Shown here: positions 1 through 14,260 of the stretch, one piece after another
Layout: the number at the start of each line of letters is the position of its first letter
Position numbering within the stretch: the stretch's first letter is position 1
Assembly (NCBI GenBank): GCA_963277665.1
Contig: OY728122.1
Span: forward strand, 1,541,524,868 to 1,541,588,867
Length of the DNA stretch: 64,000 bases
Reading direction: 5' to 3'
Source of the DNA: Viscum album
Lineage: Eukaryota > Streptophyta > Magnoliopsida > Santalales > Viscaceae
Made by a program: the position numbers and the translations under genes
The notes under the pieces: model-generated
What the model saw: only the letters and a program-made list of their open reading frames with translations
Told to the model about the DNA's origin: nothing
Database searches by the model: none

Positions 1-3000
1 AAAAATAAAATGAAATAATTCAATTTTCTTATTCACATGGATATTATATTAGTCTAATAATCACATGGAATATCAATAACCACTTTCATAATGATGGAAT
101 GCATAATGTAGGACTATCATAACCACATAGTCAAGGCCTTATGCCAAGACTACAAATAATATATTGTCAAGGCCTTGTGCCAAGTCACTAGTTTGTCTCA
201 TGAGACCTACCGATGCATCGAGGTGCTATAGTAGGCTCCACCCATCACTTATTAAGTCCAATGCCTTCCTCATATGAACAGGTTTAAACATAACATAAAC
301 ATTCGTATTAAAACTAGCATACGAAATGTCAATACTTTCTCCATAAACAATGAATGGTATAAAAATAACACATCCACAGTCAAACATATCACAAAACCTT
401 CAATAAAATATGGAAGTTTGGTATCATAATAAATCAACTTCAAATAATCTTAAAATCCATCACAGGATGTTGATATAGATGAAATCAAAACAATTTTAGA
501 GAAATATCTCTTTTTTTAAATCATTTAGAAGTGACATAATTATAAAACAAAACATTTACTTTGGAGATATCCTTATAATCTGGTAAGGGAAGTTTCAAAG
601 ATTTTATAACAGGAGAAAATAGTCACACCCGCCGTATAAGTTAAAAAGATACAGTCTTACCTTAATTCTGTCGAAAAGGTTAAAAAGGACCTTATTTCGA
701 AAACGACGGAAAGATTACTTTTTAAACATATTATAAAAAGTCAAAAAGGGTATAAAAAACATTAACCCATTGACTATAAAATAATAAGAATGATTTGAAA
801 TACATTTTTAAGAAACATGGATGTGGATGATAAAGAGATCCCAGTTGATAATTACTTATAAACAACCTCAGATAATGAAGAGATTGTGAAATAAACCCTT
901 ACCTTTTACTTTTACTTAGTTTAGGTTAGTTTAACCTCTTGTATAATGGTGAAATAGTTGTTATTAAATTATAAAATAATCATATACATTAATATGATAT
1001 ATTATATTATCTTTTAATATTTCATTGTTAATAATATCTTAGTATTATCGTCGTTTTAGGTGTTAACTTACTTGTTTTATTTTATATGTTTTGTTATATA
1101 AGCCATGTTTGTTATTGATAGGTTGTATCTTACTCATATCCAGAATGATATCAAGTTCTTCAACATTATTTTTAATCAAAAAATCAGAATTAGTCTTGAA
1201 TGGATACGATGGGGAATGAATCTCATCGCGTTCGTGGAGATGGTAGTCCGTACGTACGCACGAGTGACAATATCATTTTTTTTATATTAAAATCATATAT
1301 ATATGGATATTATATCATATATAAAGAATCATTATAATGTTATATTTATAATTTATTTCAATTACACATCATTATCATACCTATCCAAATAATAATATTT
1401 TGAATAACAATTACACCACGACGTGGAGACGGTAAGTCGTTCGTACGCACGTATGGGGACATGTCATTAAAAGGATGGATATAATACTGAATATGGTTGT
1501 ACCATATTTTTAATAACATAAAAGTATATAGAAGATACTGGAGTTATTATTTTATAATGTAAATAACAAAGAAATAAAAAGTTTAAGAAGAAAGGAACTT
1601 GAATGAGGGTGGTGAAAACATTACCTCTTCTTCGGGTTCTTCCTTTTGATTGATCAAAAGGCCTACTTAGGTTAGCTTTATGATAAAACTAAGTCCTCTA
1701 GGATGAAATGAGGGAAGTTGAGAGGATATTTGGGCAGGTTTTGGCCGATCCAAAAGGCTTTGAAGGAATGAATTTGAGAGAAGGGGGAGTTCCCTTTTAT
1801 AAGAGGGGTGAGGGGCACCTTACGAAAAACATAAAATATTATTTTATAACAAAATAATATTCCATTTATAATGGCTCCAAAGTAACTTATTTCGAGGCTA
1901 AGGTGGGTATGGGTCGAAATCTTTTCAACCAACATATTTTAGACAGGTTTGGGTCACTATATTAACCTTATGATTTATATTTAACTCTTAGTTAAATAGT
2001 TTAACATATACTATGTCTCTTTGTATTTATATATTATATGGTTAATAAACTTACTATAACAATCCAAGAGAACCCCAAGTGGTTCATTATTAATATATAT
2101 CCTTATCTAAGTCATTTTCCCGAACCTTAGATTTTTAGGAATTTAATATTAATAAATAATATAATATTTGTTTTAAATACTCATTTATGTCAATTTTGAC
2201 ACTATTTAATACTTGATTTTGTTAAAGTTCTAAATACTTTTTTAATTATAAATAAATAAATTTAATAAATCCTAACATATCATATTAACCTATAAAATTA
2301 GTGTAATTCATGAAAAGTCTCAAGTTACATTTATTTGGATATTTATAATATCAATTATTTTAATATTTCATTAATTAGGAAATTTATGCATCACCATTGT
2401 GTCATAAATAAATTAATTTATTTAATGTCTAAAAATCATAAATAAAATACCATTATGTAGGAAATAGTTTTATCATCCTAATTAATATTTATAATCGAAT
2501 TTATCTTTTGTATTACCCTGTATTAAAAATGTTTTACTTATTAAACATTGATTTTAAGTCTTTTAACTCTTGTTTGAATTAAATAATAATAAATGTCTTA
2601 ATCTAATCCAAGTGGACCAAAGAGGTTTATATTTTATTACTAAGGTTTTCTTGGTCTAATTATACTTATCCAATATAATTTGGACATGTTTTAGGGTAAT
2701 AATAATATCATTTCTACCCTTAATTAACCTATTCACATTTAACTGTGGTAAATAAAAGTGAAAAGTTACTATTCACCAAAAATTATTTTTATCTTATTGA
2801 ACCAAATTTTACTCCTTGATATTAATTGTGTCTCTCGGATTTTAGAAATTCCACTCATAGAATTAGTAACATTATGTTTTATGTGAATTTTCAAATTTTT
2901 CTAAGAGATGGGTAGAAGACGGTGAAAAGTTCAATAAAATTTTTATATATCTAAAATTATTATAAACTGGCTCTAATGAATTAAATTGAACATATATAGG

Positions 3001-3339
3001 TATTATGTATCTATTTTGAACTAAAACAAATTTAAATAAAATAAATAATTATAAAAATTCGGTTTTAAACTATAACTAAGTGTTTTTTAACGATTCATCA
3101 AAAATTGAATGTTTTCAGAAAAATACCAAAAATTCACCCTAAGCTAATTTCGTTATTCTGAATCCAAAAATGAAGTCCATTTTGAAATATAAAATTTATA
3201 AAATTTCAAAAAGATAGTATTACTCTTCATAACGTCTAGTTTGTTTGGTTATTGTGTGTGTTAGAACTCGAAGTTGCGTACAACACACACTACTGTATTA
3301 TTCAAAGAGAAGCGTACCATGGAAGCTTGGGGTGTTACA
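1..3339 (+). repeat. Long AT-rich repeat, direct copy 1 (left end outside window)
   Basis: This is the right-hand part of a roughly 5-kb repeat also found at 4221-9772 (inverted), 12855-19658 and 21550-36747. Shared landmarks in order are an 'agtcaaggcc' minisatellite (115-190), a TTTCGAAAACGACGGAAAG block near 697, a 'gttttaggtgttaac' block near 1055, two CpG-rich blocks (1231-1266 and 1421-1456), and a 'cctcttcttcggg' block near 1624. It ends in GGGGTGTTACA at 3339, which resembles the 3' terminus of plant LTRs. No conserved protein frame is shared between copies. A solo or decayed very long LTR is the best reading, but no primer binding site or internal coding region was found. Confidence 0.55.
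1231..1456 (+). other. Paired CpG-rich motif blocks in copy 1
   Basis: Two related blocks, at 1231-1266 and 1421-1456, carry GTGGAGAYGGTARKYCGT followed by a CGTACGCACG-like run. They stand out in sequence that is about 70% AT. Equivalent paired blocks occur in the other repeat copies at 15771-15805 with 16135-16180, 24280-24318 with 24659-24702, and (inverted) 6811-6852 with 6428-6470. Function unknown; possibly a regulatory element of the parent retroelement. Confidence 0.5.
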
Positions 3340-4220
3340 TAATGACAGTATTAACATGTTTGTTATGTGAAAACGAATAGGTACTTTTTGATAAGTAGGA
3401 TCAATGTTAATCTTGTTTCGTTACCTTTTTTCTAATGTTTTGGATTTTCATCTTTCAGGAGGGTGATATGTTTTACTCTTTATGAAAATATTATGTTAAA
3501 CTTTGGATGATGTATGTGAAATTAAAGTATTATCTCACCAAAAGAGGATTTATTAATATTGGATAACTTTTTCTTAAAGCTTTGTGTTAGTGGTAACTAA
3601 TTATAGATGAGATGGCTTATCATAGATCTCGTGATATGTTAGTCCTTCATGAATGGAAAATTCACCATCCTTTTTGGAGAAAGAGGTGAAGTGAAAATTG
3701 ATCAGGAAACAAAAAAGGGTGAGACTATACTAAATCAAGTAAGTATATATTATAATTAAAATTATTCAACTCTATGGAAAGGATATTGAAATTGAAAAGG
3801 TTATCCAAGTACATTCTTTTCCAAGGAATCAAATGGCCCTTTAGGTCATTTAAGATTTATGGATTTTTTTTGTTAAATTTCTCCTGACATTATTCTATAT
3901 CACTCTCCATCAGAACATGATGGTTATAATTCTCTTCTATGTCCTTGTTTTCACTTTCCACCAATTCTCTTATACTTGGGAACCTAGTTAGGGGTTTCTA
4001 TGGGTAACCACTATAGTTCAATCTTTTCCTTTTTTAATGTAAGTATTATTATTCAATTTTATAATGTGGGTTCTATTAATGGAACTTTGATGTATTAATA
4101 CTTTGATAACACAAATGAGTTTTGAGGGCCAAATTCATTTTATGGGGGGTATAATGTGATAAAGAGATATTTTTTTATTTTTTGAATTAATTTAATTTTT
4201 TTTAATATTTTTTGATTTGA
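3340..4220. other. AT-rich spacer, no gene seen
   Basis: This stretch lies between the right end of direct copy 1 and the presumed end of the inverted copy. It holds only short open frames and A/T runs. I see no recognisable protein, RNA or repeat motif. Confidence 0.4.
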
Positions 4221-7200
4221 CGTAACACTGAATATTACTTGTGTTATACGAAAGAACCAAGATATTCTTTATTTATAAACTAAACCATGTTAATATTGCA
4301 CCAAAAAAACAAAAATATTATATTTTTGTAAAAAAACTATGTTTTTGTTGTGTTACATATAATGCTGAATTCTTTCGATATCTTGTGTTACAGGAAAGAC
4401 CGAGTTTTAATGACTTTTAATAGAGAACCTAAATTAAAACAAAATTTTCAAATATTTATATATTTTATTTTTCATAATAAACATCATTATTTAATTTATA
4501 ATTTCAAAATTACCTTAGGGTGAATTATTTGTATTATTTTATGCAGTTTTATTTTTGAATTAATAGTGAAAATGCTGCATTTTAGTTAAAAAATAAATTT
4601 TCATTTAAATAATTAATGATGTTAAAATACATTTTTAATTTTTTTTTCAAAATAGATAAATTTTATATATATTAATCCAATTTATTTTATTGGAGTCATT
4701 TTAGTATTGAATTTACATATAAAATCCTATGGATGTTTTAAACATTTTTACTCTAAAAATGAGCTTTCTCACCACATCTATGTGATTAAATTTAAATTTA
4801 ATTTATCCACCTCTATAGATTGAATTTTAGAAAATGCACATAAATGATTGTAATCAGTATTATATTTATATTCTAATAATATCAACATATTTTTTAAAAA
4901 AGAATTACTGATAATGAAAAAATTAATTATAATGATTAAGGTAAAATTAATATCTAAAAGGTGTTAAGCCTTAAACATAGGGGAAAATGACCTAGATACA
5001 TTTTAAAAATCCTTTTTATACCCATTTTTTAAACTATATACATTTATGTTTATAATATTATGTGTTAGAGGGTTACTATTCAATAAAAGTTCCCCATTTC
5101 GTATGTTATGTTAGGAAAAAAGACAAAAAATAAACTATGTATATCTTTAATATTTTAATAACTTTGAGATATGACAAAAAACATATTTTTTGTTATACAT
5201 ATAATTTTGAAATAAAAAATATTTATTTTTATCATAATGAATTGTCATTAATTTATAAATATTAATAAGTTACATCAAACACTTAACAAACACAAAAACA
5301 TGGATTATTTAGTTAATAATAAAATAAAATAAATAATTGCAAAAACATAAAAAACAAAGTAAAATTAATAAATTGTCTTGTTCAATTATTTTTTTACATT
5401 AATATATCATTTAGAACATATAATAACTTAATATATATTAATTCAAATAATTTTCAGATATTTTTAAATTAAAAATAAACAAATATTTTCAAAATTTAAA
5501 TTATTGTAATTTTAGAAAAAATTTAATTTTTTAAAATTACGTAAAATTGATTAAAATAATAACTAAGGAAAAGTTATTTTTAAGTGATAATGAATATATA
5601 ATATTTTATATTAATGTATCAAATTATATTTTATAATAAAAAACCAATAAATAGTAGAAACATTCTTAATACTGTTTGGTATAAAGTAGTGTTTTTCTAG
5701 GTTACCGTTGCTTGTTTAAAAATTAATTTCCAACACAAATGAGTTTTTTTATTTTCGATACTAGGAAAAACATTTATAGTTTAGTGGTTTTATATTTTAT
5801 AATTAATGAAACCATAATTTTGTTTAAATGATAAAATTATATTGGTTTGAATACTAGTTACCTAAAAGAAAAACCAAAATGAAAAATATAAGGAAACTTA
5901 AGAACAAAGGAACAAATTTTTCAAAATGAACTTATATTTGTTTTTTGTAGATTTATTTAGACCCTAAATTCACTTTAATATATTCTTTTTTCCTTTTTAA
6001 GCACATGAGTCAATGGAGACCTCCCATTAGTGGTTATCTTTTATTATTTACATGAATGTCACTCCTCCTCCATTGTAAAATAGAATTCATTATTCCCCTT
6101 ACTAACACATATTAAGACACATTGGTTCATAAAAGACCTAAGAAAATAGTCTCCTAAAATCCATAAACTCATTTTATAGTCCTTCATTTGTGCATAAATC
6201 CATCCAAGTATTCCATTTGGCGCAAACCAAAAGGAGTTACCAAAAGAAGTGCTAACATCCTTGCTCAAGCTATTTTGTTATATTTTCATTATCCACCCCA
6301 TAAACACTTCTTATTGAATTGTTATATAATAAAATAAGTATAATAAATATAATAATATGCTTATATTCTAAGTATTTTACATAAAATATCACCCACATCC
6401 ATCAAAAGTTTAACAAACATACTATTCTTGTATACATCGAACTATCTCTTCACAGAACGATGTTGTTCATTTTTCCTTTAACACCTATCATGATTGGTAA
6501 CTATGATGGAATACATATTTTTATATGATATATATGATATTTATTATGTATTTATTCTTCTGGAATTATTATATAACCAATACTTTCTTGATTTCCATTT
6601 TGTGAAAATACGATAATTTCATTTGGTCAAGTGTGGAGTACAACCTCCTCAAAGCGATATGGTTCATTCACACTCTACCTGGAATGTATTAAGGATGGGT
6701 TTGGTAAAAATAATGATATATATGAAATTATAATTCTATTTTAATTAGTACATATATGTACACATACATGTCATTTACTGACATTCTTTCAAATATGATA
6801 ATTAAAAGGAAAAACGTTCATGCATACATATACCCTACCATCTCCATGAATGGTGTATTAAATTTCATATTTATATATTTCATAGATTATTATAAATAAA
6901 TATATAATGAATTTACATGATATTTATAACATTTTTTACATTCTTTAAGTAATGATATATGTTTTAGGACAAATAATATAATAAATTAAGGCATATGAAA
7001 AAACAGACCGGATATTACCTGAAATGTGACCTTCACATGTAAGTGTTAATAAGTGGGTAATATGAAGAAATATATGGTTCTTTATATAATAATATGGTTA
7101 TATTATTCAAATATAACAAAATTATATTTATTATAAAGAATTTTTTAACTTGTATGATGAAATTTAAGACTTAAGGTAAGTGTTTTCTGATCTTAGATTT

Positions 7201-9772
7201 ATTTTCTATGAGACATAAGCCATGTGTTCACATCATATTTCTTATATGTGGTGTGTATAATTCCCATTGATGTAATATATGATTATTATAATTATTTTTT
7301 TTGTATTTAAATATCAATTTTATGATACTTCATTCATTGTTTTTATGTTTCAAGAGTTATCAATTTGGTAAAGTAATTTTGCCTCAATTTTCCTTCTTTG
7401 AGACACATGCCATGTTATGCACCTATATATTTATTTGATGTGTATATAGTACCTTTGACATTTTATATAATGAATATCCACTATTTAATGATATTTGAAT
7501 ATTAATTTAATGTTATTATTTCCATTTTATTATGATTATATGTTACCAAAGTGGTAACAGTTTATTTCTAAAATCACATCGTTTATTAATATAGTTTAAG
7601 ATTATTGTTCAATTAATGAAATAATTCAATCCATATATCAATAAATATCATTAATTTTTTTACCCTATTGTTATTCATTTGATTTCAAATTAATGATTCC
7701 ATTTTTTCACTCTTTGTTACTTAATATAATTAAGAAATGTTTAAAGGAAATTTTGAATTTATTTCTCATTTTGGTCTGAAATACGTGTTCTCTCAAAACG
7801 TTGTATTCTAAAAATGTTTCAATAAAATGTTTTAATATTTTACTATTATATTTAATGGAATATTTTAACCATGTATTACCTATTTAAAATAGAATATTCT
7901 TGTCATTTTCCAATCAATTCACTTTTCTAAACTTTTAGAGCGAAAATGGAATGTTTGACATGTATGAACTTACCTTCAATAATGAAAATCATTTCCATGA
8001 TGCTTCATTTATATGTTTACAAGGTTTTTTAATGAATATTTTCCCCTAATATTCTAGAAATTTGATATTTTAAAATTGGTTCAAAAGAAAAAGTGTTTTA
8101 AATAAAATTATGTTTGAAAAGTGTTTTAAATTCTTTTCGAAGATTTCTTTATATGTTTTCAAAATGTTGTTTTAATTAAAAAGTATTTCAACGTTAACAA
8201 TACATATTTTATATGTTCTCAAATTATTTTAAAATAAAATGACTTTAAAAAAAATTTCAAGCACATTTTTAAAGGAATATGGAATTTAAAATGGTTTCAA
8301 GATTCTTTTATAAGATATTAAGGAAAAACGATTTGAAAATATATTTTGGATTACTTTTTAACTTTTAAAATATGTCTTAAATAACAAACGTTTTCAAAAT
8401 GCTTTATATTTTAAAAATTCTTTTTCATAGTTGAAAAAATAATTTTCTCAAGAAATTTTCTAAATGAAATTGTAAAAAATTATTTATTAGAAAAGGATTA
8501 TCCAACTGGTTTAATGGAAAATATTTTTAAAGAATGTCTATTTTACGTAAGAAATATTTCAAGTGATTTTAAAAATCCTTCTCCATATAATATTTCATCC
8601 TTTTTTAGTTTATGATTTATTGGGGATGTTATCAAAGAATACCATTCATATTATTTGTAGAATTGTTTATGTTTTAATAACATGATGTTTATGACACCCA
8701 TTTCTCTTCCAGGGGTTATATGATTTTGAATCCCACTTCTTTTCATTGTGTATGATTTGATGAAATAATTATAAGACCTATCTCATTTCAATAGGTTATA
8801 ATGTGATGAAATGTTTATGAAACACAATACATTTCATGGTTTGTTATATAATATTTATGAAACCCATTTCTTTTTATGGTTCATGTTATGTTGAATGTTT
8901 TATTATCTTATGGAACATGTGTAAATGATTTTTTTTCAATGGTGGGACCAATATATCCCTCTAATTCATTGGGTAATGATTTATATCTCATGAGATAATG
9001 ATGGGAATCAAGTGGATTGGATTGATCGACTGTAAAATATGGGGAAACCCAATCCACTGTGGGAAGATAGGGAAACTGGTCCACTATTAGAAGATGGGGA
9101 AACCCATCCCTTATAAGGAAAGGTCAATAATTGGGGATGGTGGTGTGTACTTCCCAGTAAGTGTAGTCCCTATAATTTTCTTGTATAAGTTTTGGGAAAT
9201 GATAATTGACATATAGAGAATTATATTACATGTTTATGTGTTTTTGAAAGTTAATATCTCTTATGAATACGATATTATCACATGTTTAATTTTCTATATT
9301 ATCTTATGATTCATGTATTATGAACTTCTAATATTTATTCCATGTATCATTATTATGATATTTTATATGAATGGTATGATCTTTAAATGATATTCTCACA
9401 TTCTCATGCCCTTATGATCATGATATGATTACACATTTCCTTTATTTACCTTTACTAAGAATTTGAGTTCAGTGATTTCATATATTTTATTTACCTAGGA
9501 TATGAATAATAGTTTTAAATTATAATTACAAAGGGTAAGATCATTGTGGGAAAAAATGATGATATTTCATTGAGTTAGAGGATTTTTTTCCAGGTTTTAA
9601 AAGGTACTTAACTAATATGGTATTGTTGTCTATTTTTGTAATGTATTAATTATTAAAAAAAATGATGTAATGTCTATTTACATTAAGCTCAGGTCACAAT
9701 ACATTCTCTAGAAGTAATTTACCAGATGATGCTTAAATGAAATCATCCCTGGGCTAAATTCAAGTTACTACA
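4221..9772 (-). repeat. Long AT-rich repeat, inverted copy
   Basis: Read on the minus strand, this copies the same landmarks as 12855-19658. Examples are 'cctcaattttccttctttgagacacatgcc' near 7381 against 'ttgtgtctccaagaaggaaaattgag' near 15011; 6651-6720 against 24420-24485; and 6180-6260 against 24890-24940. The minus-strand start is TGTAGTAAC (9764-9772). The minus-strand end is near 4221, in a GTGTTACG context. The two termini are near-complementary, as in LTRs. The open frame at 6059-6268 is a chance frame: the same block is non-coding in the other copies. Boundaries were placed by eye. Confidence 0.5.
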
Positions 9773-11890
9773 CATCCTGACCATATCAATGTTGGTCGAA
9801 CAACTGAAATAAAGAACTACCTTTACTAACCATACCATTAGAATTTACGTTCTTATGATATAGAGTTATGTACTTAGGGGATCACTATTAATAAAATGTA
9901 AAATCATTTTTAAAATAAATGGTGTTTACTCTAATACCATATTCTGTGAAAATTAATTTGATTTTATATTTGGATCGTATAGGTCAAAATTAACTAAGGG
10001 TGAAACTGGGAATTTTTGAGTAAAATACTAAAATAATATTTCGTTAAATAATAATGTAAATATATGATGAATTTATCAAAATATAAAGTATAATTAAATA
10101 AATGTTTGACATAAAGAAAAGATAAATGTATTTTTTTTAAACATATATATTTTATATAAATTAAATTAATTTTTTATGATAAATATAAAAACATGAAAAA
10201 TTACTTTTTTCCATTATATAAATTTATAAAAAAATATTTATTTATATATAAATGATAATATAGTTTTATGAATTCATATGTAATATTTCTAACAATAAAA
10301 ATTTGGATCGTGTCCTAAAGATTAGTAATATTCACTAAATAAATATTTTATCCTAAAATTTAAAATTATCATATTTAGAAAAAAATTATAATAAAATTGA
10401 GATAATTTTAAAAATAATAACATAAAAATGACTAATGGTTATTTTTTTGGCATTTTTATGAAAATGTCAAATTTTTAGGAGAATATTAAAATATCGTATA
10501 AAATTGTGTTTAGTAATGTATCATATAAATTAATTTTCTAGGATTATATAATTTATATGAATATATTTTTCCCAATTTACTATATAATCACCTTTATTTT
10601 ACTATTGATCCAAATTATGATTCTAGAATTGAAGATACATTAAATTACAATAATATTTTATCCTAAAAGGCCCTTGTCCCACTCTCATAAATAAAACTCT
10701 TAACAACCCCATTTATTTACTAATTTGAAGACTTATATAACCCAAAATAAACCCAAATCTCTCCCCAAATATATTCCCACATCCTATACTAATATCTTAA
10801 GAAAATACAAAACTATGGAGCCTTAAGGTGAATCCTATAAGTGATTATCCAAAGGAAGAGGAAATATTCTCAACCAAATTCTCTTATATTCATATCTTCT
10901 TTCACTCCCTAAAATCTATTCTATTCATGAAATTATAATAACATAACAATTATTGATATTTTGAAATTTTATTATATTAATGTAATTATCATTATCTAAC
11001 TTCCTCTCTTCAATCATTTTAATAAATGAAAACTTTTCCCATATTATGGTTGGTTCACCGAATCCATGCACGAATTACTTCATTTTTATTATAAAATTAA
11101 ATGGATGGTTATAAAAATTAATTCAATGAATAAATATAATATTTATTAGATTATTAAAATTCTAGAAATATCATTTGATCTTTAAATCAATGATATTTAC
11201 AACACATGATAATGGTAATTCTAATCGTAAAAAACAAGTTGATTGAGTCAATTCTGACAATTTGGAACTATTTTAGGATTTTGTATTAAAATGTATAAAA
11301 ATGAGTCATATAGAATAATAAAGAAACAAAAAATTTACAATTATGGTTATTATAAAACCATTTTATGAATAATTTTATCATGGTTAAGATACCAAATTAA
11401 CTTTGAAGAAGTTGTCCGAACAACATCAAGTTACCAACATTTCTGAAAATCATAATAAATGAATTACATTTGAAAATAAATGGATCGAAAAATGAAATAT
11501 AGTAAAAAACATTCTTAAAAAATACATTTAATAAATTTAATTTTATTATTCATATGGTTAGATAAACATCTCAAACAATTCAAGGATCCGATGTATGGGA
11601 TCTTCTAAACCACCCTCATCACATTTTTGTTAAACATTCTATTTACTTTTCTCCTTTTACCTCTATATTTTTCAAACTTACTTCTTCCAAATACTAAATA
11701 TATGTTATTAATATGTAAAACTATTTTAATTTAACTTTTTTTTATGATAAAATATGTTCATCAAGTTTACTTATGAATTATTTTTATAAGAGAACCTGAT
11801 TAAATTAAACTTCTAAATTTTTTACATCATTTCATATACCAATCCTTTTGATTTTTTAACTATATTTGGTTTCTAAAAAACTAATTAATT
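9773..11890. other. AT-rich stretch, no gene seen
   Basis: No frame of note and no domain recognised. A pyrimidine-rich, less AT-rich patch near 10660-10920 (runs such as CTCTCCCC and CTTTCACTCCC) could be a decayed leader or promoter, but nothing supports a specific call. Confidence 0.3.
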
Positions 11891-11899
11891 AATTAAAAA

Positions 11900-12800
11900 A
11901 CATTTTGAGTTGATTTTTATTTTAAAATAATGTATTATGATCTTACTTTCTTTAAGCAATACATTCCCAGTTTTAATAAAACCCAAGTTAGGAGGTTCTT
12001 CTCTAAACATAATTCTCTTCTATCTTTTATAAATTCAATTTTGTTAAAAACTATCTTCATGAAAAATTATTCCTTATTCATTTATGAATTTCTAATAATT
12101 ATTTAATCCCTTCTCCCATGGAAGCATTTATGATATTCCATTTTTTTTATCTAAGACAAGTTTATGTTACCCATTTCCTTATTCATGGGTTTATCTTCTG
12201 TTTATGATTTATGTTTTATTTCCTTAGGTGGAAGAAAAATTAATTAACATGTTATGATGTAATGGGTGGGCCCAGAATTATACAATACCTTAATTCATTG
12301 GGTAATGTTTTCATCTCATTAGACACCATGTCTGGTGCATGATAATTAAGTGTAGCATTTTATTTTATGTTGTCTCGATAGAGAGACTTGACTTTTGATT
12401 ATGATATGATATTTTCTATTTTTTCCACATTTACTTAATTCCATGTTCTAATGATATCTTAATTTTTATGGTATGATTCATTTTGATGATATATTGTCTT
12501 TTTATTTTTTGAGATCAAGTTATACCTCTTATCATAGCTGTTATATTTAACTAACATGTTATTACTTTACTGGTATTTATATCTCACCCTTTCCTTGTTG
12601 ATTTCCCCATGTAATCATGGGTTTTATTAGAAGATCATTGGGATTTAATATCCCATTCTTATAGATTGAAATAAAAAATTTGTGTCTGAATTTTATGTTT
12701 TTGTATTTATATGTCTCTTCTCACAAAGACAGTTGACCTCAAGATCATTATTTTTTTTATTTTTTAGGATTTAATATTTAAAACCATGAAATAAAAGGTA
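11900..12800 (-). repeat. Fragment of the long repeat, inverted
   Basis: This fragment has the same orientation as the inverted copy at 4221-9772. 'ttaattcattgggtaatg' near 12291 matches 'ctaattcattgggtaatg' near 8961, and 'gatcattgggatttaatat' near 12634 matches 'gatcattgtgggaaaaaatg' near 9540. It lies head-to-head with the direct copy that starts near 12855. Limits are approximate. Confidence 0.4.
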
Positions 12801-13584
12801 TATAATGTTCAATTATCTATATTATATACTCCTATTTAGGTTTTGGAATATTAAAAAAATGGGTGTATGGTCGAGCGATGACTTTATCCATTAAATTAAA
12901 TTGGATGGTAAGTGGCTCATAATGGAATAAATTATATTTTTATGCAGTATAATATCTTGTGGGTTATAGTTACCCAAGATTAAAATACATGGATATTACA
13001 TAAAATTCGGTTAATATTTAGTACATTAAAAATTTATAGACCCAAGGACCATAATTGTTTTCTATCCTTGGAATCTTGGAACATGATCGTTAGTCTGGTG
13101 AATGATTTTCAATGTTTCCAACAATGATCTTACCATTTAGTAATCCAACTTAAAACCTATGTTCAGAAATTGGGTAAAGTAAACATAATAAAGGGTGATA
13201 TTAGATGATCTATAAGGGTAAATAAATTGTATACCTAATCATAACATGAGCATAAGCATTAGTTAATATGAGAATGAAATTTGAATATCAGACCATTAAT
13301 ATCAAAGATCATATACATGTGTCATTGAATAAATATTGGAAGTTCATAAGACATGAATCATAAGAAAATAAAGGGCATAATTCAGAAAATAATAATATAG
13401 GAATAAGGAATGAAATTATGGGAGACACATTATCATATAAAATAATTCCAAATAATTCAAGGCTCATTTCCAAAAAACTTTTCAGGGAAAATCATGGGGG
13501 ATACACCTATTGGGCGCGACACACTGCCATCCCTAGTCAAATCACTTTCTTTATATTGGAATGGGTAAAATCACCAAACCATAT

Positions 13585-13690
13585 TAGTAGTAAAGTTTAA
13601 TTCCCATGTTTATATTAGAATTCATGGTTCACTTCTAATACCGTCTTAGTAGTCAAGGTTCACTCCCATGGTCATCTTAGAGGACAAAGC
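13585..13690 (+). repeat. Minisatellite 1 of the long repeat, ~45-bp unit
   Basis: About two to three imperfect units contain 'tagtagtcaaggttcactcc'. Related units are at 22090-22215 in the third copy and, more diverged, at 115-190 in the first copy. Confidence 0.45.
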
Positions 13691-13779
13691 CCTTCAATGA
13701 ACTGAGTTCACTCACCATTCCATAAATGTGTATCCTCTGATACATAAATATTTAGCTAATTAATTAGAGGGTTATATAG

Positions 13780-14040
13780 GTCCCAAATAAAATTTAATAT
13801 ATAAAAGTATCACTTGGAGATATCCTGACCACCCACTCATATAATATGTAACATGCTTACCTGACACTATCAGGCCACCCCCATGTGTGATCTGTAATGG
13901 GATTACCCAAAAAAATATGAACCACCCCCTTGTATAAGATGTTACATGATTACCTGAAACTATTTTTGTCACCCCATAATATAATATAAAATGTTCTTAC
14001 ATGGTTTTATTTTGGCCACCCCATCGTATAAGCACTATCA
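13780..14040 (+). repeat. Minisatellite 2 of the long repeat, ~50-bp unit
   Basis: Imperfect tandem units centre on 'ccaccccctcatataagatgtaacatg...acctg'. They match the better-preserved array at 22300-22560. The minus-strand open frame at 13772-13972 only reflects this periodicity and is not a gene. Confidence 0.5.
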
Positions 14041-14109
14041 ATGAACTATAACATGAATAAAGTACAAAGAAATTTCATATTATCAAAAAAACACATAAAA
14101 ACAATTATT

Positions 14110-14260
14110 ATTTCATAACATGATTAACTCATTGAAAATAAATTGGTTTCCTATAAATATATTTGAAACATGATTAACTCTTGAAAAAGAAATGGCTTTC
14201 ATAACAATCTCTTCGTAACGTGATTGACAGATGGAAAATAAATGAGTTTCAAAAACATCA
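14110..14260 (+). repeat. Minisatellite 3 of the long repeat, ~60-bp unit
   Basis: About three imperfect units contain 'catgattaactcattgaaa' followed by 'aaataaattggtttc'. Counterparts are at 22640-22790 and, inverted, around 8740-8900. Confidence 0.45.

Noticed and set aside
6059..6268. 69-codon minus-strand frame as a small gene
   Set aside because: The same block in the other repeat copies (near 16360, 24890 and 1630) has no shared reading frame.
13772..13972. Minus-strand frame with internal protein repeats
   Set aside because: It is explained by the 50-bp minisatellite; the counterpart at 22300-22560 is not open in the same way.
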